A stretch of DNA of 64,000 nt. Origin: Colwellia echini (GTDB lineage: Bacteria > Pseudomonadota > Gammaproteobacteria > Enterobacterales > Alteromonadaceae). Made by a program: the position numbers and the translations under genes. Numbering within the stretch: the stretch's first letter is position 1; the number at the start of each line of letters is the position of its first letter. The notes under the pieces were generated by a model that saw only the letters and a program-made list of their open reading frames with translations, was not told where the DNA came from and ran no database searches. This document shows positions 44,036 through 53,424 of this stretch, in pieces. The stretch lies in assembly GCF_002843355.2 (NCBI RefSeq), contig NZ_PJAI02000006.1:1-64000 (forward strand). The letters are read 5' to 3'.

Positions 44036-45337
44036 ATGGATTATAAGGATATTTTGATCAAAGTTGATGGTTTAAGTATACAACCTGAAGATAAACTTGA
44101 TGACAGCCAAATAAATATATTATTGACTCATAAACTGATTACTCAAAGTGTGGACTTAATATATAAAGTGTCTTTTGTGGGCTGTATTGAAGTTAAAGGG
44201 AGAGTAATTATATCTCTTCCTTATGGTGTAAGTATTAATCAGTTATCTAGACTTAGTTTTTTGGGGCTAAGGTCATACATTATAAAGATTATTGAGTGTA
44301 TTCGGATTTTTGAGAGGCACTTCATAGGTGAAAATGAGATTGTTTCTTCAGGAAAAATAGCTGCTTCATTTAGCTTGATTGAAGACTTTGAAGAAAATGG
44401 TTTCATTACAAAGTTTATAAAGGAAAATTCTATAAATGGAACGGGATCTATCGATTGGAAGAGAACAATTAAAAAGTTTCAGCCATTTAAAATCAGTGAT
44501 TCATGGGTTCATAAGAATTTGGTAACTAGGAGCAATACTAATCATGAAAATCATGAACTGATTTTAGTACAGAAATGGGCATTGAATCAGGCTACTAAAT
44601 ATTCCTCACTACTTTCAGATGAACATCAGATACTTGAAGATGAATTAGAGTGTAACTTAAGTCGAGATGAAGTTACTGAAATTGTAATGCGCTTATATCC
44701 TAAGAGCAATAAAGATAGGGAAATATATGTATTAGATTTAATACTTCAGCTTTTAGATGAGCAAGAAGGAACTGAGTTTAGTGCAATATATACAAAAAGT
44801 TTTAATCTTATTTGGGAAGAAACACTACAACAAGTGTTAGGGCATAACCAGAAATTGAAAGATAAAGCACCTCGGGTTATGTGGAATGATGATCACTCCG
44901 TTAACGAAGAATTAGAGATAAAATCAAAACCTACTGGTTCAGCACCTCAAGTGGATATAATTTTTGAAAATGAAGATAGACTCTATATATTTGATGCTAA
45001 ATATTATGACATTATAAATAATGGTAATAGGCCTGGTTTAACTGATTTATATAAGCAGTTTTATTATGGTGAAGCTTTTAAAGCTATCTTGGGCTTAAGC
45101 GATTTACCCGAAAATGGTTTGATATTTCCATGTTATATGCCTAATCAAAATGATTATTTAGTTAAATTTACTGATGTTGAGTATTTAGTCAGGGGAGAAG
45201 GATATTTAAATAAAATAACTAAAATACCAGCATATGTAGCATCAATCGAAAAAACTATTGATGCATTTCTTTTCGGACAATCTTTAAAAAAATACCTTTT
45301 GGTGGTTACAGGAAGAACTGTTAATCCTTTAAGCTAA
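44036..45337 (+). CDS. McrC-like restriction nuclease subunit
   Basis: This 433-residue partner of the McrB-like motor has a nuclease site of the PD-(D/E)XK type: Asp307 in PQVDIIF and Asp320-Ala-Lys322 in YIFDAKYYD. The N-terminal half (SVDLIYKVSFVGCIEVKGRVIISLPYG, in pieces, and FLGLRSYI) should contact the motor. It is coupled closely to the McrB-like gene and overlaps the convergent methyltransferase stop by 4 bp, so the three genes form one compact unit. Confidence 0.83.
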   Translation: MDYKDILIKVDGLSIQPEDKLDDSQINILLTHKLITQSVDLIYKVSFVGCIEVKGRVIISLPYGVSINQLSRLSFLGLRSYIIKIIECIRIFERHFIGENEIVSSGKIAASFSLIEDFEENGFITKFIKENSINGTGSIDWKRTIKKFQPFKISDSWVHKNLVTRSNTNHENHELILVQKWALNQATKYSSLLSDEHQILEDELECNLSRDEVTEIVMRLYPKSNKDREIYVLDLILQLLDEQEGTEFSAIYTKSFNLIWEETLQQVLGHNQKLKDKAPRVMWNDDHSVNEELEIKSKPTGSAPQVDIIFENEDRLYIFDAKYYDIINNGNRPGLTDLYKQFYYGEAFKAILGLSDLPENGLIFPCYMPNQNDYLVKFTDVEYLVRGEGYLNKITKIPAYVASIEKTIDAFLFGQSLKKYLLVVTGRTVNPLS

Positions 45338-46626
45338 TTCCCATTGCTATTTATTTTTTCATTAGATAACTCTAAGAGAGTTAACATATCTTTCACAACT
45401 GAATCTACTACCGCAACACACACTGAGTTACCTAATTGTTTATATGCCTGAGCATCTGAAACAGGAAATTCTAAATGGTCAGGATATGCTTGTAACCTTA
45501 GACATTCTTTTACACTCAAAAATCTTTGGATATCCCATAACTTGGGTCTTCTGTTAGCAATTATTGCAGGAGCATAAGTATCAGAATGAACATAGTATGA
45601 TTCTTGTATCTGAGTTTTGGCTATATCTCCAATATGAAACCGTAGGGTTTTGTCTGGTTTTAAGTATGAAAAAACCCCATGCCTACCTTTTTTCGTATGC
45701 GCCTCATAGCGAGAATTGTCATGTTTAACTCGACCATTAGAGTAATTTTTCATGTTATCAAAATGAAATTTAATTTTTTGTTTTTCTGCACTTTTAATTT
45801 CTAAATGAGGGTTAGAATTATCTTGCATATCTAAAATAGTTTTTAAAGTTGTTTTTTTTGATTTGTTTCCTGTATTGAGTTGGAATGATTTGGACTCTTT
45901 AGTAATTAAGTCATTTCTTATACCGACACAAAACCACCTTTCTCTATATTGAGGAATATTAAAATGATAACTATTAATAATATCATCAAATAATGTATAA
46001 CCTATCTCATGAAGAGAGTCCCTTATCGTTTTTAATGTTTCGCCTTTATTATGTGATTTCAAGCCTTTTACATTTTCAAGGATTAATGCTTTAGGCATAT
46101 GGTGAGACAAAATTTTAGCTACGTGGAAGAATAATGTTCCTCGAGTTTTATCCTCAAACCCTTCATTTCTCCCCGCATAACTAAAGGGCTGACAGGGAAA
46201 GCCAGCAAATAAAACATCGAAATCAGGAATTTTATTTAACTGGTTAGTATTTTTTGTAAACTCTGTAACATCACCATAAGGCTTGTCTCCATACCAGTGT
46301 TCGTATGTAGCTTGTACAAACTTGTCGTTATCAGAAGAAAAAACGCAATCCATCCCATTATTTTCAGCGGCCAGCCTAAATCCGCCAAGCCCACAAAATA
46401 AATCTATAAACTTTAAGGAATTATTAGTGTTGGGTTTTTCTATAGTTTTTCTTTTATTTGGTTTTATACTTTTACCATTTAACCACAGCATTAAAGACTC
46501 TTCACTTAACCTCCATTGCTTACCTATTTTTTTTGCTGGTATTTTATTGTGTTTTATAGAACGATAAAGTGTTGATTCGGATATTTTTAAGAATTTAGAA
46601 GCTTCTTTTATATTAAATACTTTCAT
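45334..46626 (-). CDS. DNA (cytosine-5) methyltransferase with N-terminal HTH domain
   Basis: This 430-residue enzyme has C5-MTase motifs: DLFCGLGGFRLA (SAM binding), GFPCQPFSYAG with Cys145 as catalytic nucleophile, LENVKGL, QYRERWFCVGI, and QLGNSVCVAVV near the end. The first ~60 residues are an excisionase/MerR-like HTH (NIKEASKFLKISESTLYRSI) unusual for a plain C5-MTase. The HTH may let the enzyme control its own or the restriction genes' expression, as in some restriction-modification systems. It is convergent with the McrBC-like pair. Its recognition sequence cannot be read from the protein. Confidence 0.93.
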   Translation of the reverse strand: MKVFNIKEASKFLKISESTLYRSIKHNKIPAKKIGKQWRLSEESLMLWLNGKSIKPNKRKTIEKPNTNNSLKFIDLFCGLGGFRLAAENNGMDCVFSSDNDKFVQATYEHWYGDKPYGDVTEFTKNTNQLNKIPDFDVLFAGFPCQPFSYAGRNEGFEDKTRGTLFFHVAKILSHHMPKALILENVKGLKSHNKGETLKTIRDSLHEIGYTLFDDIINSYHFNIPQYRERWFCVGIRNDLITKESKSFQLNTGNKSKKTTLKTILDMQDNSNPHLEIKSAEKQKIKFHFDNMKNYSNGRVKHDNSRYEAHTKKGRHGVFSYLKPDKTLRFHIGDIAKTQIQESYYVHSDTYAPAIIANRRPKLWDIQRFLSVKECLRLQAYPDHLEFPVSDAQAYKQLGNSVCVAVVDSVVKDMLTLLELSNEKINSNGN

Positions 46627-46809
46627 AGTGCGTGGATTATTTGTTTGTCATTTTTAGGCAATGTTAACATTTACTGTATATTCATACAATGTTTATGCGA
46701 CAAATTATGAATTATAGTATTTGTACATGTTTAGATTTTAAAAGATAAAATAGACTACTTTTTAGAATGCAATTAGGTATTTTATTTTTCAGATTCTTTG
46801 AATAAATAC

Positions 46810-46818
46810 GGGGGGGGG
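46810..46818. repeat. Poly-G tract (9 G)
   Basis: Nine consecutive G lie in otherwise AT-rich DNA between the methyltransferase gene and tRNA-Gln. They are outside any called gene. Such tracts can slip, and also produce sequencing errors. Confidence 0.6.
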
Positions 46819-46833
46819 ATTATATAAAGTAAG

Positions 46834-46908
46834 TGGCAGGGATAAGAGGATTTGAACCTCTGAATGACGGGATCAAAACCCGCTGCCTTACCGCTTGGCT
46901 ATATCCCT
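46834..46908 (-). tRNA. tRNA-Gln (TTG)
   Basis: This 75-nt tRNA has acceptor AGGGATA/TATCCCT, D-arm GCCAAGCGGTAAGGC, anticodon loop TTTTGAT (TTG), and encoded GCCA. It matches the E. coli tRNA-Gln pattern. It is the last gene of a leftward tRNA cluster Met-Leu-Gln. Confidence 0.96.
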
Positions 46909-46938
46909 GCAATATACTTCTTTATATTTACTTTGAAA

Positions 46939-47023
<85 letters not shown>

Positions 47024-47040
47024 ATTACATTCAAGTATTT

Positions 47041-47080
47041 AAAGAGACTTGAACTCTTGCTTACTTAAACCTAAATACTT
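47041..47080 (-). repeat. Decayed duplicate of part of tRNA-Leu
   Basis: AAGAGACTTGAACTCT and AACCTAAAT in the gap between tRNA-Met and tRNA-Leu repeat pieces of the adjacent tRNA-Leu (46949-46989) in the same order. It suggests an old partial tRNA duplication. It cannot fold as a tRNA. Confidence 0.4.
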
Positions 47081-47088
47081 AAGTAAGC

Positions 47089-47165
47089 TGGTGGCTACAC
47101 CGGGACTCGAACCTGGGACCCCATCATTATGAGTGATGTGCTCTAACCAACTGAGCTATGTAGCC
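47089..47165 (-). tRNA. tRNA-Met (CAT), elongator type
   Basis: This 77-nt tRNA has acceptor GGCTACA, D-arm TAGCTCAGTTGGTTAGAGCA, anticodon loop CTCATAA (CAT), TTCGAGT T-loop and encoded ACCA. It is near-identical in pattern to E. coli elongator tRNA-Met. It is the first gene of the cluster and has a strong promoter upstream. Confidence 0.96.
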
Positions 47166-47197
47166 TAAATCAACTTGCTAAGGAGCAAGTGCTGCGT

Positions 47198-47226
47198 ATT
47201 ATGCTAACCTGCTGCCTTCACGTCAA
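47198..47226 (-). promoter_or_regulatory. Sigma-70 promoter of the Met-Leu-Gln tRNA cluster
   Basis: On the minus strand TTGACG and CATAAT are separated by 17 bp, followed by a GC-rich discriminator (ACGCAGC) of the kind found at stringently controlled stable-RNA promoters. The start would lie about 25 bases before tRNA-Met. Confidence 0.75.
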
Positions 47227-47538
47227 CCGTTTTTGGCTGTGCTGTGCTGAATTTCACCACAGATAATGCTTTTCCAAACATGGGAGGGACTACATGATTT
47301 TAGTGTTGTTCAATCACCGCTACGCTATTATGCATTGTTTGGCTAGTATATCGAGCCTTATATCACTATATGTAATTAAGATGTATATGTGTTTTAAAGG
47401 TATCTTAGGATAAAATTCTATTTATATTCGGTATAAAATAGTTTTTTACAAATTGTTAATTGTTTTGAAAAGTAATTGATTGGATGAAAGCTTTATTTAT
47501 CAATAAAAACAATATGTTAATATTTTCGGTAAAGCTGA

Positions 47539-47559
47539 CTTATACGGTCAACTCAACTA
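47539..47559. other. Right attachment site (attR), copy of the rnpB tail
   Basis: This is an exact 21-bp repeat of 19777-19797, same orientation. An 11-base TTTCGGTAAAG match to rnpB precedes it (47524-47534), although the spacing between the two matches is shortened by 14 bases. It marks the right end of the island. Confidence 0.8.
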
Positions 47560-47568
47560 ATTTAAAAA

Positions 47569-47605
47569 GAAAGCCTCTGCAGTGATGTAGGGGCTTTTTT
47601 GTTTC
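47569..47605 (+). terminator. Intrinsic terminator beyond attR, probably the original rnpB terminator
   Basis: AAAGCCTCT pairs with AGGGGCTTT, followed by a T run, 9 bases after the attR copy. Its position relative to attR matches where an rnpB terminator would lie, implying that the island pushed it 27.8 kb away from the gene. No other gene end is nearby to explain it. Confidence 0.7.
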
Positions 47606-47713
47606 TATTAAGTGACTCTATTTATGTTCAATATTTGTATGCTTTTTGTTATGCTGCTTATCTCTCAGCTCTAATTCTAAACCCTAATAAATTCTAATAA
47701 TAAAGATAATTCA

Positions 47714-49939
47714 ATGTCACTAGATGAACACTTGTCTAAAGAAAGCGCTAAAGAAAGCTCTTTAACCGAAAATAAAAAAGCAACGCAAATTAGTGCAATT
47801 AAAGCACCTTTTCGTGGAACTTTTTTGTTAGCGCCATTAATTCTGTTGTTCACGGTTGTAATGGCAGTTTATAGCGCTATTAATTATTGGACGTTGCGCG
47901 ATAACACCTTTGAAGCACAGCAAGTTAGTTATTTACAAGATACGGTTAAAGCTACGGCTAATATTGAAACATTCATCGCTACTGTTGAAAGCTCAGCCCA
48001 GCGTCTTGCTTCAGCTATCAGTGATTCTCGCTTGAACAAAAGTGATTACCAGCAAGCATTATTAACAATGTTACAGAAAAACAGCATGTTTTTTGGTGGC
48101 GGCATTGCTTTTTTGCCTGAAATTATTGATGGAGAGCGTCGTTTATATGCTCCTTATTTTGCTAAAAATACACAGCTTGATGATGCTGATAGCTTTGTTT
48201 TTATGCAAATTGCCGATAGCTATGATTATACCTTAGCAGGCAATGAATGGTTTGAAGAAGCATTAGAGCAAGGCTCTCGTTGGAGTAAACCATATTTTGA
48301 TACTGAGCTAGGTAATATACTTATGACTACCTACTCGGCAGTTATTTACTGGCCAGATACTAATGGCCACCCCCAGCCTGTCGGCGTTGTAACCATTGAT
48401 ATAAGTATTGATGATCTAGGTAAAGCGGTTCACTCATTAAAATTTGGTGGTGAAGGTTATGCCGAAATATTAACTGGGGAAGGCGTTTATATTTATAGCC
48501 CAAATAAAGCATATGTACTCGATAAACATAATGTGTTTAATGACAAGCGTTGGCGAGAAAGTAAAAATTATGAAGTACTAAAAAATTCAATTGAAGTGGG
48601 TGAGCCATCGATTGTTAAAGTTTATGATCAACATACTAAACAATATGATTGGGTTAGTACTTCAGATCTTTTAGGTTCAAATTGGCGGATGATCGTTAAC
48701 TTTTCTGAGCGTGAAGTTACCTTACGAAGTGTTGAATTAAGGCATTGTTTAATGCATTTAATTTTATGGTCTGTACTGTCAATATGTACCGCGCTTCTTT
48801 ATAAGCAAGTAGTCGCGCCAAAAAATGCGGTGATCAGTTGGCCAACCTCGTTATTAGTGGCGTTAGTGTTAATATTAGGTGTTTGTTCAACTTGGTGGGT
48901 TACTAAAAATTTCAATAGTGGAGATGAGCTTAAAGGGTTGGCAATCACTAACAAAGGTCAAGCTCACGCTATTGAGCAAGAGTATAGTAATCGTGCTTTG
49001 GCGCATTTAACTGAGCAAGTAGTTTTTATTCCTACTGGAATTTATATCGAGTCAATGAAGTTTACCTCTCACAATGATATTCGCGTTATTGGTAGTGTTT
49101 GGCAAAAATTTGATTTAATTGAACATAAACATGTAAAGCGTGGCGTTATATTCCCTGGCGGCGCAGGTGTTGAATTCTCTCAACCTTTTATCGAACAACA
49201 AGGTGATATCGAGTTAGTGCGTTGGCAGTTTCAAGCCAGCTTACGTTTTTCGTTAGAATACGATCGTTACCCTATGGTTAAGGATGACTTTGCTATCGGT
49301 ATTTTCTCAAAAGATACCGGCGGTAATGTTTTATTAATCCCAGACGTTGAATCTTTTATTTATCTTGCGCCAACCAGTTTACCTGGGATCAGCCCTGAAG
49401 TATTTTTACCTGGTTGGAACATAGATAAAAGTTTATTTGAATTTCGTGAATGGAATCATAGAACGACTTTTGGCAAAGAAGTGACTGTAAAATATGAGAA
49501 CCTACCTGAATTGTATTTTAATATCGGCTTAAGCAAAGTTTTTGTACCAGCGTTTATTTCACATCTCACTCCCTTGCTTATTGCTGGTTTGATTGCTTTT
49601 ATAACTATGTTGATTTCAACGCACGATAAAACTCGATTAAAGTTTATGGGCACTGGGATTGGTTTTGATATAGGGATTAGTACCAGTATATTTTTTGTAG
49701 TAGCGTTATCTCATATTGGCCTGAGAGAGCGAGTGGTGAGTGATTCAATCTTCTATCTCGAATTATTTTATTTACTTATGTATGTCAATTTAATTAGCGT
49801 TTGTGTACATTCAATTTTGAGCGGGTTAAATCAACAGTTGTTAACTAAAATTACTTTTGGTATCGCCGCTAAAAAAGCATTTTTCCCATTGAATATGTTT
49901 GTGGTATTTATTTTCAGTTGGTTAACTTTTTATACTTAA
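47714..49939 (+). CDS. Cache-domain membrane protein with pentameric-channel-like C-terminal half
   Basis: This 741-residue protein has a TM helix near residues 38-60, a large periplasmic Cache-type sensor (~60-340; FGGGIAFLPEI, WSKPYFD, GVVTIDIS), two TM helices (~345-395), a beta-rich extracytoplasmic domain (~400-610), then four TM helices. TGIYIESMKF, VRWQFQASLRFSLEYDRYPM and the four-helix end (SKVFVPAFISHLTPLLIAG and so on) resemble bacterial pentameric ligand-gated ion channels. The Cache part is well supported; the channel reading is pattern-based. There is no GGDEF, kinase or MCP output domain. It starts 155 bp right of the island end. Confidence 0.6.
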   Translation: MSLDEHLSKESAKESSLTENKKATQISAIKAPFRGTFLLAPLILLFTVVMAVYSAINYWTLRDNTFEAQQVSYLQDTVKATANIETFIATVESSAQRLASAISDSRLNKSDYQQALLTMLQKNSMFFGGGIAFLPEIIDGERRLYAPYFAKNTQLDDADSFVFMQIADSYDYTLAGNEWFEEALEQGSRWSKPYFDTELGNILMTTYSAVIYWPDTNGHPQPVGVVTIDISIDDLGKAVHSLKFGGEGYAEILTGEGVYIYSPNKAYVLDKHNVFNDKRWRESKNYEVLKNSIEVGEPSIVKVYDQHTKQYDWVSTSDLLGSNWRMIVNFSEREVTLRSVELRHCLMHLILWSVLSICTALLYKQVVAPKNAVISWPTSLLVALVLILGVCSTWWVTKNFNSGDELKGLAITNKGQAHAIEQEYSNRALAHLTEQVVFIPTGIYIESMKFTSHNDIRVIGSVWQKFDLIEHKHVKRGVIFPGGAGVEFSQPFIEQQGDIELVRWQFQASLRFSLEYDRYPMVKDDFAIGIFSKDTGGNVLLIPDVESFIYLAPTSLPGISPEVFLPGWNIDKSLFEFREWNHRTTFGKEVTVKYENLPELYFNIGLSKVFVPAFISHLTPLLIAGLIAFITMLISTHDKTRLKFMGTGIGFDIGISTSIFFVVALSHIGLRERVVSDSIFYLELFYLLMYVNLISVCVHSILSGLNQQLLTKITFGIAAKKAFFPLNMFVVFIFSWLTFYT

Positions 49940-49954
49940 CCTGAGTTCTTGATA
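49937..49954. repeat. Isolated end of the MITE-like element
   Basis: TTAACCTGAGTTCTTGATAA resembles the left inverted end of the elements at 15565 and 55858 (CTGAGTTCGGGATAA) with two changes. It overlaps the stop of the preceding gene. No matching right end is nearby. Confidence 0.4.
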
Positions 49955-50079
49955 ATATCACTTGATTAAAAATGATACGTAAAGAGGATAATTTACTTTA
50001 ATTATTACTTGATGGGTGAATAACCTTCGCTGCATGTTATATAATTAATAATTGCATTCCACACTTGAGTTGAATATTT

Positions 50080-53000
50080 ATGTTTGCAGACTTTTTTGTT
50101 GTTGATCCTGACCCGTCATTAATTATTAATGGTAGTTATGATTATAGTCTTGTTGCCTTGTCTGTTTTAACGACTATTTTTACCGCCTATCTGGCAACCT
50201 ATTTACTCGATTTAGCAAAAGAAACCCCCTTTGCAACTTATCGTAAAGTAGCAAACTCTACTAGTGCACTTGTTCTAGCGGGTGGTGTTTGGAGTATGCA
50301 CTTTATTGGTATGCTGGCGTTTTCATTGTGTACTACTATTTCCTACGATCCATTGATCACCTTCTTGTCTTTTCTGCCTGCGCTAGCTGCTTTTATATGC
50401 GCGGTATCAATAATTCCCAAACGTGAGCCTAGCAAAATTCAATTACTGTTGGGGGCCATATTATTAGGCTCTGGTATCGGTACTATGCATTATAGTGGCA
50501 TGGCTGGTATGAAATTAAGCCCCATGCTTAGTTACGACCCATTATTATTTGCTTTATCAATTGTTGTTGCCGTAACTCTTTCTTATATAGCACTTTATGT
50601 ACGTATTCATTTACATGAGAAGTTGCCTAAATTAACCAGCACGCAATGTCGCCTGGTATACGCTATTGTGTTTGGCTTGGCAGTTTCAGGCATGCATTAT
50701 ATGGGAATGTATGCAACGCGGTTTATTGCCACCTCGCCATTTGTATCTGAAAATAAAGTTGACTCAGATTTAACTCTTATTGCGGTTAGCGTGGCTTTTG
50801 CTACGGCTTTTTTAACGATTATTGTGGCTGTAATCAACAGTATGATTCGTTTTCGAATCTTGCTTGATGAAAAATCTAAAAGTGAATCTCGGATGGAGGC
50901 CATTTTATCTACCGCGATTGATGGCATTATCACCATAGATCATGCCGGCATAATACTCAGTTTTAACAATGCAGCCGAACACATTTTTGGTTATACACGC
51001 AAAGAACTCTTAGGCCGAAATGTAAAGTTATTAATGGCTGATGAAATTTCTGAGCATCATGACGGTTACCTCGCTAAAGCACATGACGTACGTTTTGATA
51101 AAGTTATTGGTGTTAACCGTGAAGTATATGCAAAACATAAAGACGGTACTTTGTTTCCTATTCGTTTAGGCGTCGGCGAAGTTATTCAGCCAAATGACAA
51201 ATCTTTGTATGTAGGCTTTATAACCGACTTAACAGAGCAGAAAGCGCTACAAAAAAACTTGATTGCTAAAGAGCAACAGTACCGCTCATTAATTACCAAT
51301 ATGCCAGGTGTTGCTTTTCGCTGTGAATACAGTAAACAGTGGCCAATGATTTATATTAGCCCTAGTATAAAAGAATTAACGGGGTATGCAGATTCTGAAT
51401 TTTTAACTAAGCAAGTTGCATTTGGTGATTTGATTATTGAAGCCCATCAAGACCGAGCGATGGCGGTTATTACCCAGGCTTTAGTACATAGAAATCAATA
51501 CAGTTTAGAGTATCAAATTACTAATAAAAGCGGTGATGTTATTTGGATACTAGATCAAGGTAGTTTCACTTTTGATAAAGATGGTAACCCTAAATGGATT
51601 GATGGTGTATTAGTTGATATTACCGAACGTCGCCAATATGAAGATAATTTAAAAGAAGCTAAGTTAGTCGCGGAAGAAGCGGCAAAAATTAAGCAAGAAT
51701 TTTTATCCAATATGAGTCATGAAATTAGAACACCAATGAACTCTATTATTGGTTTTAGTGATTTGTTAATGGAAACATCTTTAGATTCAAATCAACAAAA
51801 ACATATCTCTACGGTCAATCATGCGGCGAGATCATTATTGCATTTACTTAATGAAATTCTCGACTCGGCAAAATTGGAAAAAGGTAAACTGACCATTGAG
51901 CCAATTCATTTTAATTTAAATACATTACTTGATAATACAATTTCAACATTGTGGTTAGAAGCTAAAAATAAAGACATAGAGTTAACTTTACACATTAATG
52001 ATATTAATCAATACGTTTACTTTGCGGACTCTTCACGTTTACGACAAATACTGATGAACTTAATTGGTAATGCTATTAAATTTACTGAAAAAGGTACTAT
52101 TGATGTAACGGTAACTGCTACAGATAATAATCAGCTTAAATTTGAGGTAGTTGATACCGGTATAGGTATTCCGCAAAATAGGTTGAAAGCGGTCTTCGAA
52201 GCTTTCGAGCAAGCAGATGGAACGGTAACTAGACGCTTTGGTGGCACTGGTTTAGGCACTTCTATTAGTAAGCAATTAGTTGAATTAATGGGCGGTAACA
52301 TAGGTGTAACTAGTGAAGAAGGTAAAGGTAGTTGTTTTTACTTTTCGTTACCTATGCCACAAGGTGATGCGAATAAAATTCAAACATCCATGCTCATTGC
52401 AAGTCAGTTACCCGCATTAAATGTATTAGTTGCTGATGATATTGAGCAGAATGTAGAGCTGCTATCAATACTTTTATCTAAAGACAATCATACCGTCACA
52501 ACGGCAACAAATGGTATAGAGGCCGTTGCTGCCTTTAATCAAAGCTTATTGAGTAATAAAGCATTTGATGTGATTTTAATGGATATTCATATGCCTGAAT
52601 GTGATGGTATAGATGCGAGTATGAAAATACGTAAAATTGAGCAACAACAAGGATTGGTGTGCACGCCTATTATTGCCCTTACTGCCAGCGTGCTTGAGCA
52701 AGATAAGTCAACCGCAAAGAATGCGGGAATGAATGGTTTTGCGAATAAGCCGGTTGATATGCTGCAATTAAATCAAGAAATAATGCGGGTGTTAAACATT
52801 GAGGCCGTTGTGGCACAAAATGAACTTCCGATAACAGCTGAAGCTAAATGTATTGATTATAAAAAAGGTGAAATGCTGTGGGGATCGAAAGATAAACATC
52901 TGCTCGAGATCGGCCGTTTTTTAACTGAACATCAAACCAGCTTTCAACAAATTACACAAGTAAGTGTCGACGCTACTGATGACTATATGCGTTTACTGCA

Positions 53001-53421
53001 TACCCTAAAAGGACTTACCGGTAACTTAGCGTTAACTAAATTAATGGCGTTGGTGAGTTCGCTAGAAAAAGATATTACAGCAGAGCTACGTGCAAAGTTG
53101 AGCGCGGAGTTTATTGATGAAGTTTCTGCATTAGAAGATATTATAGCGACAAATGAAAAAGTATCACCTACTAAAACTCTTACAAGTCAGCCTAAACTTA
53201 CCCTGAGCGAACTACAGACTCATTGTGATAAACTATTAGCAGATGCTGAAAATGGCGAATTAGATGATATATTATTAATGACTGTTAGCGAGGGAGCGCC
53301 GTGTGAGTTCCAAGCGGACATTAATATGTTAATTGCGCAGTTTGAAGAGTTTAATTTTGATAGTGCAATTGAACAATTAACCCAGATAATTAAACAGCTT
53401 GAGAGCGAAAATAGGAAATAA
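50080..53421 (+). CDS. MHYT-PAS-PAS hybrid sensor histidine kinase
   Basis: This 1113-residue multidomain kinase has a seven-helix MHYT sensor (~1-260) with three metal-site motifs: MHFIGM, MHYSGM and MHYMGM. Two PAS domains follow (~275-390 and ~400-520). The HisKA H-box is MSHEIRTPMN (His547), then an HATPase (GNAIKFT, DTGIGIP, GGTGLG), a receiver (Asp835 in LMDIHMPE) and a C-terminal HPt (His974 in LLHTLKGL). MHYT is proposed to sense O2, CO or NO through copper. The HD-GYP response regulator starts 3 bp after it and is the likely output. Confidence 0.93.
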   Translation: MFADFFVVDPDPSLIINGSYDYSLVALSVLTTIFTAYLATYLLDLAKETPFATYRKVANSTSALVLAGGVWSMHFIGMLAFSLCTTISYDPLITFLSFLPALAAFICAVSIIPKREPSKIQLLLGAILLGSGIGTMHYSGMAGMKLSPMLSYDPLLFALSIVVAVTLSYIALYVRIHLHEKLPKLTSTQCRLVYAIVFGLAVSGMHYMGMYATRFIATSPFVSENKVDSDLTLIAVSVAFATAFLTIIVAVINSMIRFRILLDEKSKSESRMEAILSTAIDGIITIDHAGIILSFNNAAEHIFGYTRKELLGRNVKLLMADEISEHHDGYLAKAHDVRFDKVIGVNREVYAKHKDGTLFPIRLGVGEVIQPNDKSLYVGFITDLTEQKALQKNLIAKEQQYRSLITNMPGVAFRCEYSKQWPMIYISPSIKELTGYADSEFLTKQVAFGDLIIEAHQDRAMAVITQALVHRNQYSLEYQITNKSGDVIWILDQGSFTFDKDGNPKWIDGVLVDITERRQYEDNLKEAKLVAEEAAKIKQEFLSNMSHEIRTPMNSIIGFSDLLMETSLDSNQQKHISTVNHAARSLLHLLNEILDSAKLEKGKLTIEPIHFNLNTLLDNTISTLWLEAKNKDIELTLHINDINQYVYFADSSRLRQILMNLIGNAIKFTEKGTIDVTVTATDNNQLKFEVVDTGIGIPQNRLKAVFEAFEQADGTVTRRFGGTGLGTSISKQLVELMGGNIGVTSEEGKGSCFYFSLPMPQGDANKIQTSMLIASQLPALNVLVADDIEQNVELLSILLSKDNHTVTTATNGIEAVAAFNQSLLSNKAFDVILMDIHMPECDGIDASMKIRKIEQQQGLVCTPIIALTASVLEQDKSTAKNAGMNGFANKPVDMLQLNQEIMRVLNIEAVVAQNELPITAEAKCIDYKKGEMLWGSKDKHLLEIGRFLTEHQTSFQQITQVSVDATDDYMRLLHTLKGLTGNLALTKLMALVSSLEKDITAELRAKLSAEFIDEVSALEDIIATNEKVSPTKTLTSQPKLTLSELQTHCDKLLADAENGELDDILLMTVSEGAPCEFQADINMLIAQFEEFNFDSAIEQLTQIIKQLESENRK

Positions 53422-53424
53422 TTA

